From Tenacibaculum singaporense (GTDB lineage Bacteria; Bacteroidota; Bacteroidia; Flavobacteriales; Flavobacteriaceae), in the NCBI RefSeq assembly GCF_003867015.1, contig NZ_CP032548.1, forward strand, positions 558,001 through 622,000: a stretch of DNA of 64,000 bases. The letters are read 5' to 3'. Positions 53,588 to 61,121 of this stretch are shown piece by piece; positions within the stretch are counted from its first letter, which is position 1, and every line of letters starts with the position of its first letter. Position numbers and translations under genes: made by a program. The notes under the pieces are model-generated. The model did not search any database, was not told where the DNA came from, and saw only the letters and a list, made by a program, of their open reading frames with translations.

Positions 53588-54874
53588 TTAAATACCTAGC
53601 AGTTTTTGAAGATATGGATTCACAAATATATTTTCTGGGTCATGCTCTTTTCTGAAAGCCATAAAATTGGGGAATTTAGGATACATTCTAGCAATATCTT
53701 CCGAAGTGAATGTATTCATTTTACCCCAATGAGGCCTTCCATTATAGGCTTTAAAAACTTCTTCTAGAGCAGCAAAATAAACACTACTATCTTTTTTGTT
53801 GTATACGTGACAAGCAATATATGCCGAATCTCTACCATATGCAGGACTCATAAAAACATCATCTCCTTTTACCCAGCGATTTTCAACAGGAAAATGAATA
53901 TTGAACTTTTTTGAGTTGACAATTTTTTGCACATCTTTAAATACATCTTGGTAAGTTTCTGCAGGAATATTATACTCCATTTCATGGAATTTTACCATTC
54001 GTTGCGTAGCATATACTTTATGGCTGTGATATACTTTTTTTACATTACTTATGCTAGCAGCTGTAATGTTAGCAACAGTTTTATTTTGTGATGGAAAAAC
54101 TGTTGCATACTCGCACATCAACTTAAAAACATAGTTTTCTAGTACATATTCAGTCCAATAATTAAAAAAAATCACTTTATCAGGCTCAGAATCTTCCACA
54201 ATGTTGGAAGTTTTTGTCCAAGCAGTATTTGTGTATGGAATCCAGTAAAACTCAAAATTACGGTTTTGAGAATTTCTTTCGTCCAAAGTAGCCAACACAT
54301 CGCTTAATTTCTCCTTTTTGTTTTGAAGTTTTAGTTTATAAGCAGGAATACATTGTAAAGTAACTTCAGTGATAATACCTAAACAACCTAATGATACTTG
54401 AGCAGCTTTGAATAACTCAATATTTTTTTCGATAGAACACTCAATGATTTCACCTTTTCCATTCACAAATTTTAATCCAACGACTTGGTTGCTGATAGAT
54501 TTTAGACCAATACCAGTTCCATGTGTACCTGTACTTATGGCTCCTGCAATTGATTGAACGTTGATATCACCCATGTTTTCCATAGCTAATCCTTCTTTAA
54601 AAAGGAGTTCTCCTAAAAGTGATAGTTTTGTTCCTGCTTTTACAGTAGCTTGATTTTTTTCTTTATCAATTGAAAAGAGTCCTTGAAAATTGTCGAGTGT
54701 TACTAATATTTCGTCAGTACTACATAAAGAAGTAAAAGAGTGACCAGAACCAATGACTCTAATTTTTTGATTAAATCGTATAGCTTTTAAAACAAGTTGT
54801 TGAATTTCATTTTCCGAATGAGGAAATGCAACTGCAGATGGATTCCACTGTACATTTTCTGCCCAGTTTTTCAT
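53588..54874 (-). CDS. D-arabinono-1,4-lactone oxidase-family FAD oxidase
   Basis: 428 residues. FAD_binding_4 part: RVIGSGHSFTSLCSTDEILVTLDNFQG near residue 40, AGTKLSLLGELLFKEGLAMENMGDINVQSIAGAISTGTHGTG near 77-120, and the C-terminal ALO domain with NGRPHWGKMNTF, whose HWGK matches the substrate-binding motif of aldonolactone oxidases. Oxidation of a sugar lactone or sugar alcohol is inferred. Probably in one operon with the DSD1-type enzyme. Confidence 0.92.
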   Translation of the reverse strand: MKNWAENVQWNPSAVAFPHSENEIQQLVLKAIRFNQKIRVIGSGHSFTSLCSTDEILVTLDNFQGLFSIDKEKNQATVKAGTKLSLLGELLFKEGLAMENMGDINVQSIAGAISTGTHGTGIGLKSISNQVVGLKFVNGKGEIIECSIEKNIELFKAAQVSLGCLGIITEVTLQCIPAYKLKLQNKKEKLSDVLATLDERNSQNRNFEFYWIPYTNTAWTKTSNIVEDSEPDKVIFFNYWTEYVLENYVFKLMCEYATVFPSQNKTVANITAASISNVKKVYHSHKVYATQRMVKFHEMEYNIPAETYQDVFKDVQKIVNSKKFNIHFPVENRWVKGDDVFMSPAYGRDSAYIACHVYNKKDSSVYFAALEEVFKAYNGRPHWGKMNTFTSEDIARMYPKFPNFMAFRKEHDPENIFVNPYLQKLLGI

Positions 54875-54929
54875 AATAGCTTGAACTAATAGAGGTTAAT
54901 TGACTGGGAAGATAGTAAAAAACAATAAA

Positions 54930-55448
54930 CTATAACATTTCTCCACGAGCAGGATAATTTGCAGAGACAATATAATCAACTGCTTTTACAAAAGATGGTA
55001 AATACGGTCTACCCCAAGGATTACTATTGATTGCAGAATAATACACTTGATTTTTAGTATCAATTAAAAACAAACCAGGTTCGCTAAATTTATCAGGTTC
55101 ACCTTCCTTTACCCCTGCGCTTAAGTATAAAGCCCATTCTCTTGCTGTATCTTCTGACAGTTCATATCCTAAAGTGAGATCAGGTAGTTCCCACTTTTGT
55201 CGTGAAAGTTTTGCTCTTTTTTCCGTATCCATACTCACGGCAACTACATTTACTCCTCTTTGTTCAAATTCTGGTAACAGTTCTTGTAATTGTTGTAAAT
55301 ACTTTTTACAAATAGGACAATGTAAACCACGATAAAAAACAACTAAGATAAAGTTGTCTGGTTTCTGTTTTTCTAAACTCCATAGGTTTCCATCTAATAA
55401 CTTAAATTTTAAATCTGGAGCTTTGTGTTTTGGTGTTGGTCTGTTCAT
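54930..55448 (-). CDS. Peroxiredoxin-like AhpC/TSA-family protein
   Basis: 172 residues, cytoplasmic. Redoxin-fold; the peroxidatic site is FYRGLHCPICKKYLQQLQELLPEFEQRGVNVVAVSMD, with a C-x2-C as in thioredoxin-like peroxiredoxins. Known of the family: reduction of peroxides. Starts three bases after the flavodoxin-like gene, so both form an operon divergent from the HxlR regulator. Confidence 0.9.
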   Translation of the reverse strand: MNRPTPKHKAPDLKFKLLDGNLWSLEKQKPDNFILVVFYRGLHCPICKKYLQQLQELLPEFEQRGVNVVAVSMDTEKRAKLSRQKWELPDLTLGYELSEDTAREWALYLSAGVKEGEPDKFSEPGLFLIDTKNQVYYSAINSNPWGRPYLPSFVKAVDYIVSANYPARGEML

Positions 55449-55451
55449 AAT

Positions 55452-56036
55452 TTATTTAAAATTTGTAGTTAAATGTTCTTCAAAGCGTTTGAAATCACTT
55501 TCAATTTCTGGATTCTTCATTACATCATAAGCCATAAACGTTGGCATAGTTTCAAAACCAAACCACTTAAAATTTAGATGCATTGGTTTTAGCAGATCAT
55601 CTTCACTTATTCCATTAAAAAAAGTTTCATTAGGGTTATTAAAAGCTTCTTTAGGGGCATTTGCTGTAACAGACATCATATATTTTCCATTCAGTTTACC
55701 TCCTAATCCATAGTTCTTTTTTGGAGCTTCTTTACTTCTTCCGTCACCATCAGACATTTCTCCCATCATTCCCATAGAAAATACTTCGTCTATATATTTT
55801 TTGAATGACCAGCTAACCCCCATCCAGTTTAAAGGAGTTTGAAAAAAGACTACATCAGCCCATTTAAACTTTTCAATTTCTTCATTAATATCGTAGTTAT
55901 CTTCCATGGTAGTTTTTTTCACACTAAAACCTTTGTTATTAAAGAATTTTTCTGCTTTTTCTATTAAACTTGAATTTAGTTTTCCTTCTGAAAACGGATA
56001 TTTTTGATGACCGTTAATGATAAATATGTTTTTCAT
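55452..56036 (-). CDS. NAD(P)H-dependent flavin oxidoreductase (MdaB-like)
   Basis: 194 residues. Flavodoxin-like fold with IINGHQKYPFSEGKLNSSLIEKA at the N-terminus (phosphate-binding loop) and VVFFQTPLNWMGVSWSFKKYIDEVFSMGMMG, matching quinone/flavin reductases of the MdaB/YwrO type. Two-electron reduction of quinones is the family role. Divergent from the HxlR gene with a 107-bp gap, so it is likely under that regulator. Confidence 0.92.
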   Translation of the reverse strand: MKNIFIINGHQKYPFSEGKLNSSLIEKAEKFFNNKGFSVKKTTMEDNYDINEEIEKFKWADVVFFQTPLNWMGVSWSFKKYIDEVFSMGMMGEMSDGDGRSKEAPKKNYGLGGKLNGKYMMSVTANAPKEAFNNPNETFFNGISEDDLLKPMHLNFKWFGFETMPTFMAYDVMKNPEIESDFKRFEEHLTTNFK

Positions 56037-56143
56037 TTTTAAATATTTTATTACATTTGTTTCACAAAGAAACTAATAATAGTTTAAAAAATAAACTATT
56101 GTGTTTTAGTTTTGAAAAATTTGTGGTAACCAAAAAGTAACTA

Positions 56144-56533
56144 ATGGCTAGAAAATATATAGACAACCCAAATGCTTGTTCACTTGTACATACTATGAAT
56201 ATTATTGGAAACAAGTGGAAACCAATAATTATGTATTTATTATCTAATGGATCAATGCGGTTTGGGATGTTAAATGCGTTGATACCGACAATCTCAAAAA
56301 AAGTGTTGACAAATCAACTTAAAGAACTAGAAAATGATGGATTACTTTTAAGAGAATCGTTTGCAGAGGTTCCTCCTCGTGTAGAATACTCATTAACTGA
56401 AAAATCTATTGGATTATTACCTGTTTTGAAACAGTTGAGTGATTGGGCAAATAAAGCCTATCCCGAAATGGATTTTGAAAAATGTAGAATTGTTGAAATA
56501 GATACAAAAGATAGTGTACAAGAAGATGTATAA
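56144..56533 (+). CDS. HxlR-family transcriptional regulator
   Basis: 129 residues. Winged helix of the HxlR type: CSLVHTMNIIGNKWKPIIMYLLSNGSMRFGMLNALIPTISKKVLTNQLKELENDGLLLRESFAEVPPRVEYSLTEKSIGLLPVLKQLSDWANK, including the N-terminal Cys at about residue 13 used for redox or quinone sensing in HxlR proteins such as YodB. Its divergent arrangement with the oxidoreductase/peroxiredoxin pair suggests it represses them under normal conditions. Confidence 0.94.
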   Translation: MARKYIDNPNACSLVHTMNIIGNKWKPIIMYLLSNGSMRFGMLNALIPTISKKVLTNQLKELENDGLLLRESFAEVPPRVEYSLTEKSIGLLPVLKQLSDWANKAYPEMDFEKCRIVEIDTKDSVQEDV

Positions 56534-56546
56534 AAAAGTGGTTTAA

Positions 56547-57521
56547 TTACAAAACCATTAAATTACAACCGCGTATATCTGAATTATCAAATCGCCCTAT
56601 AATTTCAAAACTATTGTCTTGGTATACTTTTCCTAAATCCTGTGTCGCAATAAAAGAGCAAGAATTGTAGTTTGCTAAATCAATTACATTAATTCCACCT
56701 GATTTTCCTTTAGGTAAAATAGTCAAAGCATCTTCTGTATCACGAGTTAAGACTTGCATCCAAGGCGGACAGTTAAAAATACCATTTCCTTTTGAATACC
56801 CTTGACTTAACAATTCTGTCATTCCATATTCAGAATGAATTTCTTTTATACCAAATCCATTGCTCAAAACCGCATGTAATTCGTTACGAATAAGCTCTTT
56901 TCTTCTTCCTTTCATTCCACCGGTTTCCATAATGATGATATTAGAAAGATTGAAATCATATTGTTCTACCAAATCTAACAAAGCAAAAGAAACGCCTATA
57001 AGTAATACTTTTTTATTTTGTTTATCTAATTGTATGAGTTTTTCAGCCAGTTCACTAAGATTGTTGAGGTAAAATCCACTTTCTGGATGTTTAGAACGTT
57101 TAATTAAGTCGTCAACCATATAAATCAAAGAAGATCCTTTTCGCTCGAGGTAATTAGGCAGTAAAGCTAATACAACATAGTCTTCAATATTACCGTAAAA
57201 ATGTTCAAAACCTTTTAAGTAGCTAGTTTCGTACCAAGATAAATCAGTAACTAAGTGCTTACTGGTTGTACTTCCTGTAGTACCAGAACTTGTAAAGGTT
57301 TCTTGAATTTCATTTGTAGAGGAAAGTACTTCTCGAGTTTTAAAAAACTGAATAGGTAAAAACGGAATTTGTTCAATAGTATGTACATCAGAAGGATGAA
57401 CGTATATCAAATCACAAAAAGAACGATACACTTTATTATTTGTAAACTGATGTTTAAAAACTTGTAATACTGTTGTGTTAAAATCTTCTGTAGATTGTAT
57501 GTTAAAAATGGTACTTTTCAT
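56547..57521 (-). CDS. LuxE/PaaK-like acyl-protein synthetase-type protein
   Basis: 324 residues, adenylate-forming superfamily. The LuxE-like layout shows FTSSGTTGSTTSKH (phosphate-binding loop, near residue 76-89), LALLPNYLERKGSSLIYMVDDLI, and IHSEYGMTELLSQGYSK plus LNDLANYNSCSFIATQDLGKV-type stretches near the C-terminus. Known family members activate or transfer acyl groups; this copy lacks reductase partners (luxCD), so the role is likely unrelated to luminescence. Single gene. Confidence 0.82.
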   Translation of the reverse strand: MKSTIFNIQSTEDFNTTVLQVFKHQFTNNKVYRSFCDLIYVHPSDVHTIEQIPFLPIQFFKTREVLSSTNEIQETFTSSGTTGSTTSKHLVTDLSWYETSYLKGFEHFYGNIEDYVVLALLPNYLERKGSSLIYMVDDLIKRSKHPESGFYLNNLSELAEKLIQLDKQNKKVLLIGVSFALLDLVEQYDFNLSNIIIMETGGMKGRRKELIRNELHAVLSNGFGIKEIHSEYGMTELLSQGYSKGNGIFNCPPWMQVLTRDTEDALTILPKGKSGGINVIDLANYNSCSFIATQDLGKVYQDNSFEIIGRFDNSDIRGCNLMVL

Positions 57522-57548
57522 AAACTTTTACAAAAGTAAGAGTATTCG

Positions 57549-57577
57549 ACGCAACCTTTTTAATTTTTTTTCATCTA
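57549..57577 (+). promoter_or_regulatory. ECF-type promoter of the sigma operon
   Basis: CGCAACC at 57550, a 15- to 16-base T-rich spacer, then CATCTA at 57572: an AAC-type -35 and a CGTC-like -10, as ECF sigma factors use. It lies about 50 bp before the lipoprotein gene. The arrangement implies autoregulation by the sigma factor encoded downstream. Confidence 0.5.
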
Positions 57578-57626
57578 GTATATAAACCATGGAAAATTAA
57601 AAATAATAACCCCAATTATATATGTC

Positions 57627-58031
57627 ATGAAAAAATTTTTAATCCTTTTTTTAAGTGTATTTACGTTTTATTCTTGTTTAGATGATGACGGCCCTAATGT
57701 TAGGTATGAGTTTTTAAAGGTTGATAGTGCCACAACCCCTGAAAGTTTTACATTCGGAGAAGTTGATACAATTAAGATAAAGTATACGTTACCCAACAGT
57801 TGTTACTCTTTTAATGGATTGTACTACCAAAAAGTAGATACAACTAGAATTGTAGCTGGTACAGCAATAGTAGCTCTTGATGTTGCTTGTACACAAGATG
57901 CAAGACAAGAAGAATATGCTTTTCCTGTTGAGGCAACTCAAGAAGAAGATTATGTTTTTAAGTTTTGGAAAGGTAAGAATGAAGAAGGAGAAGATGTATA
58001 CGAAGAAGTGGTAATTCCAGTAAATTTGTAA
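57627..58031 (+). CDS. Lipoprotein, first gene of the ECF sigma operon
   Basis: 134 residues. Lipobox TFYSCLDDD (Cys about residue 17). The mature part is a beta-sandwich (YEFLKVDSATTPESFTFGEVDTIKIKYTLPNSCYSFNGLYYQKVDTTRIVAGTAIVALDVACTQDARQEEYAFPVEATQEEDYVFKFWKGKNEEGEDVYEEVVIPVNL), with two cysteines that may form a disulfide. No family name recognised. Its stop overlaps the region where the sigma factor reading frame begins, so it may sense or feed the envelope signal to the downstream partner. Confidence 0.8.
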   Translation: MKKFLILFLSVFTFYSCLDDDGPNVRYEFLKVDSATTPESFTFGEVDTIKIKYTLPNSCYSFNGLYYQKVDTTRIVAGTAIVALDVACTQDARQEEYAFPVEATQEEDYVFKFWKGKNEEGEDVYEEVVIPVNL

Positions 58032-58032
58032 C

Positions 58033-58575
58033 ATCAATTTAGAAAAACTCATACAAGGATGCTGTCATCAAAATATCACAGCGCAAGCACAAGTTTACCA
58101 GCTATTTTCTGGTAAACTTTTTGCGCTGTGTTTAAAGTATTCTCGCAATTATCAAGATGCAGAAGATATATTACAAGATAGCTTCTTAACTATCTTTAAA
58201 AAGATGCCTCAATATCAGCATAAAGGTTCTTTTGAAGGATGGATGAAGAGAATAACTATAAATACAGCGTTACAAAAGTATAGAGAAAAATCACCTTTAC
58301 AACTAGTTTCAGAAGCTCCAGATGAGGAAATAGTAGAAGAAGTGGAGCTTGAAACTGAAAATGTGAATATTGATGTTTTATTAGAGTTCATTCAAAGTTT
58401 ACCAGATAGGTATCGTTTAGTTTTCAACTTGTATGTATTAGACAATTATTCACATAAAGAAATAGCAGAATTATTAAATATTTCTGTAGGAACATCAAAA
58501 TCAAACTTATCACGAGCAAGACAGATATTGAAAAAAGAAATGGAATTATATCAAGCAAAAGAGGCAAAAGCATAA
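58033..58575 (+). CDS. RNA polymerase ECF sigma factor with non-canonical start
   Basis: 180 residues if read from ATC at 58033: the frame gives (ATC)NLEKLIQGCCHQNITAQAQVYQ and LFALCLKYSRNYQDAEDILQDSFLTIFKKMPQYQHKGSFEGWMKRI (region 2), then LLEFIQSLPDRYRLVFNLYVLDNYSHKEIAELLNISVGTSKSNLSRARQIL (region 4). In homologs this begins MNLE.., so Met here corresponds to ATC. A TAA closes the frame at 58021; no ATG, GTG or TTG exists before 58204, which would delete most of region 2. ATT at 58024 is an alternative. A strong hairpin lies at 58077-58130. The next gene starts three bases after the stop. Confidence 0.85.
   Translation: MNLEKLIQGCCHQNITAQAQVYQLFSGKLFALCLKYSRNYQDAEDILQDSFLTIFKKMPQYQHKGSFEGWMKRITINTALQKYREKSPLQLVSEAPDEEIVEEVELETENVNIDVLLEFIQSLPDRYRLVFNLYVLDNYSHKEIAELLNISVGTSKSNLSRARQILKKEMELYQAKEAKA
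58077..58130 (+). promoter_or_regulatory. Strong mRNA hairpin in the sigma-factor 5' coding region
   Basis: Arms CACAGCGCAA (58077-58086) and TTGCGCTGTG (58121-58130) are perfectly complementary, as are AAGTTTACCAG (58091-58101) and CTGGTAAACTT (58109-58119); the loop is seven bases, with a four-base bulge (GCAC) on one side and one on the other. It uses the rare codons GCG and CTG in an AT-rich genome. It may limit translation or transcription through the sigma gene. Confidence 0.75.
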
Positions 58576-58578
58576 CAG

Positions 58579-59958
58579 ATGGAAGAAAAAAACATCGATA
58601 GACTGTTTCAAGAAAAACTTAAAGATTTGGAGGTTACTCCAAACGAAAGAGTGTGGAGTACTATTGAAGAAAAGCTCCAAAAAAAGAAAAAAAATCGAGT
58701 TTTTCCTCTTTGGTGGTTTTCAGGAGGAGTTGCTGCTGTGCTTGTTTTAGGTCTTTTATTTTACCCTTATGTTAAGGATGAAGAAAATATGGAGGATGTA
58801 GATGCTATTATTGTGGAATCACCTAAGTTTGCACCCGAAAAAAAATCGAGTAAAAAAGAGGAGTTAAAAGATGATTTACTAAAAGATCCAACAAAAGAAA
58901 ATATAGAAGAAACACTTATTGTAAAAGAAGAAACGAAAAAGAAAAATGTATTGAAAGAAAAGCTTCATGAAAATGAAGTTTTAACCGCTAATCATGTTGT
59001 GAAGGTTAGCAAAAAAGAGTTGCATGGAAAGGATAGCAACAACACGTCAAGTAGAGTAGTTGAAGGGGCTTTACTGGCTAAAAATGATGTTGTGAAACAA
59101 ATGCAACTTACTGGCAAGCTTGAAAATAGCTTGCCAGTTTTTAAAAAGAAAGAAAATACTTTTTTGATAAAAGAAAAAGATACTATTAATCAGACTATAA
59201 AACCTAAAAAAGACTTTTTAGCAGTTGTAAATGGAGAGGAAGAAGAAAAAGAAGAAAAGGAAAAGAAACTTTGGACAGTCTCTCCAACTGTAGCGATATT
59301 AAATTCAAATTCATTTTCTGAATCATCTCCAATAGACGCGAGTTTATCAAATTCAACAAAAGGAAATACAAGCTATTCGTACGGAGTTCAAGTAGCGTAT
59401 CAATTAAATAAAAAGTGGACACTTCAATCGGGTATACATTTACAAGAAATGGGATTCTCAAATAATAATGTAGCTGTAAACCCAGTAAAATCAAGTAGTT
59501 CAAATGTAACGTTTAGCTCAGGAGAAAGTTACGTATTAAGTGATACATCTCAAACAGGTTTTAGTACAAATTCAGTATCTATAAGTTCGGGAAGCCTTGA
59601 TGGAGAACTGAATCAAAGTTATGGGTACATTGAGGTTCCAGTAGAAGTTAAATACAGTGTACTGGAAGGAAAAAAATTAAAAACCCAAGTGGTTGTTGGT
59701 TTTAGTTCCTTGTTTTTAAATAAGAATGATGTAAACTTAAAAACTGCTGCTTTTTCAACTTCAGGAGAAGCAAACAATTTAAATAGCGTTAATTTTAGTG
59801 GAAATTTAGGAGTGGATCTTAGTTATAAGTTCAGTAAAAAATGGTCTTTGAATATTAATCCAATGTTAAAAACCCAGTTAAATACATTTAAAAATGATTC
59901 AAATGGGTTTCAGCCATACTTTATAGGTGTTTATACAGGTATAAACTACCAGTTTTAA
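58579..59958 (+). CDS. Sigma-operon membrane anchor with outer-membrane beta-barrel-like domain
   Basis: 459 residues. The start MEEKNIDRLFQEKLKDLEVTPNERVWSTIEEKLQKKKK is the cytoplasmic part found after ECF sigma genes in Bacteroidota, followed by one membrane helix (WFSGGVAAVLVLGLLFYPYV, about 47-66), a Lys/Glu-rich linker to about 220, and a C-terminal barrel-like domain (VSPTVAILNSN, YGVQVAYQLNKKWTLQSGIHLQEMGFSNN, VKYSVLEGKKLKTQVVVGFSSLFLN, SYKFSKKWSLNINPMLKTQL). Known of similar proteins: the N-terminal part may act as anti-sigma factor, the rest senses the envelope. Overlaps the convergent asparaginase gene by four bases. Confidence 0.85.
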   Translation: MEEKNIDRLFQEKLKDLEVTPNERVWSTIEEKLQKKKKNRVFPLWWFSGGVAAVLVLGLLFYPYVKDEENMEDVDAIIVESPKFAPEKKSSKKEELKDDLLKDPTKENIEETLIVKEETKKKNVLKEKLHENEVLTANHVVKVSKKELHGKDSNNTSSRVVEGALLAKNDVVKQMQLTGKLENSLPVFKKKENTFLIKEKDTINQTIKPKKDFLAVVNGEEEEKEEKEKKLWTVSPTVAILNSNSFSESSPIDASLSNSTKGNTSYSYGVQVAYQLNKKWTLQSGIHLQEMGFSNNNVAVNPVKSSSSNVTFSSGESYVLSDTSQTGFSTNSVSISSGSLDGELNQSYGYIEVPVEVKYSVLEGKKLKTQVVVGFSSLFLNKNDVNLKTAAFSTSGEANNLNSVNFSGNLGVDLSYKFSKKWSLNINPMLKTQLNTFKNDSNGFQPYFIGVYTGINYQF

Positions 59959-61007
59959 TCGTTGTAGATTTTTATTACTAAATCACCTTTATCATTCATT
60001 GAAGCTCTGTACATTCCAGCGGTATTAAATTCAAAAGACATATTACCATTTTTATCTAAAGTAACGACACCACCAGTTCCACCAAGCTTGGTTAATTTGT
60101 TTTGAATAACATCTTTGGTAGCCTCTTTTAATGATTTTTGTTGATATTCCATTTGAGCAGAAATATCGTAGGCTACTTGAGATCGTATAAAATACTCACC
60201 CCAACCAGTTGACGAAACACCACAAGTTTTATTATTTGCATAAGTACCCGAACCAATGATAGGTGAATCTCCAATTCGTCCCCATCGTTTGTTGGTCATT
60301 CCTCCTGTAGAAGTTCCCGCAGAAATATTACCTTCTTTATCTAGAGCTACACAGCCTACAGTACCAAATTTACTATTTTTAATATCAGTATCATAAAAAG
60401 CAGCTTCTTTATCATCATGATCTAATGTTGTTTTTTCTTTATCTTTAATTCGTTGTAAAGATTTAAAGCGATTTTCAGTATAAAAATAACTAGGATCTAC
60501 AATTTCCAATCCTTGTTCTTTAGCAAATTGAGAAGCTCCAACTCCTGAAAGCATTACATGATCAGAGTTTGTCATTACAGTTCTTGCAGCTTCAATAGGG
60601 CTTTTAATGTCTTTTACTCCAGCTACGGCACCTGCATTCAATGTTTTTCCATCCATAAAAGAAGCATCTAATTCATTAGTTTCTTCATGTGTAAACACAG
60701 CTCCTTTTCCAGCATTGAAAAGAGAAGACTCTTCCATAACTTGAATAGTTTTTACAACGGCATCACCACTAGAACCACCGTTCTTTAAAATCTCATATCC
60801 TGTTTTTATAGCTTCCTCTAGCTTAGCTTTATAAGCAGTTTCTTTTTCGGGAGTCATATTCTCTTTTAAAATGGTACCAGCACCCCCATGAATAATAATA
60901 GCGAACTCATTTACAGGAGTATCATTTTGTTTGTTAGAAGTTGTTTTAGGTGAATTACAAGCTGATAAAATGAGTAGTAAAACAAGGAAGAAATAAATAT
61001 TTTTCAT
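59955..61007 (-). CDS. Isoaspartyl peptidase/L-asparaginase, type 2
   Basis: 350 residues. Lipoprotein signal (FFLVLLLILSACNSPK, Cys about residue 17). Ntn-hydrolase; the autoprocessing/nucleophile threonine is in NSKFGTVGCVALDKEGNISAGTSTGGMTNKRWGRIGDSPIIGSGTYAN, and FAIIIHGGAGT, GDAVVKTIQVMEESSLFNAGKGAV and EAARTVMTNSDHVMLSGVGASQFA are family blocks. The enzyme cleaves beta-aspartyl peptides and asparagine, here on the outside of the inner membrane. Convergent with the sigma operon. Confidence 0.93.
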   Translation of the reverse strand: MKNIYFFLVLLLILSACNSPKTTSNKQNDTPVNEFAIIIHGGAGTILKENMTPEKETAYKAKLEEAIKTGYEILKNGGSSGDAVVKTIQVMEESSLFNAGKGAVFTHEETNELDASFMDGKTLNAGAVAGVKDIKSPIEAARTVMTNSDHVMLSGVGASQFAKEQGLEIVDPSYFYTENRFKSLQRIKDKEKTTLDHDDKEAAFYDTDIKNSKFGTVGCVALDKEGNISAGTSTGGMTNKRWGRIGDSPIIGSGTYANNKTCGVSSTGWGEYFIRSQVAYDISAQMEYQQKSLKEATKDVIQNKLTKLGGTGGVVTLDKNGNMSFEFNTAGMYRASMNDKGDLVIKIYND

Positions 61008-61121
61008 GATTATTTGTTAATTTTTAAACAAAAACAACAGTGTTTGTTTAATTTATTAATTGTAAAATTATTCGTAGTTTTGAGCTTTAAATTTAAACAA
61101 CTAAAATTAGAATATAAAAAT

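Noticed and set aside
58204..58575. Sigma factor starting at the ATG at 58204
   Set aside because: This would remove region 2 almost completely; the conserved sequence clearly continues upstream to 58033.
61014..61121. Longer start for the aldehyde dehydrogenase
   Set aside because: The extra 36 residues look like translated leader DNA; the family start fits the ATG at 61122.
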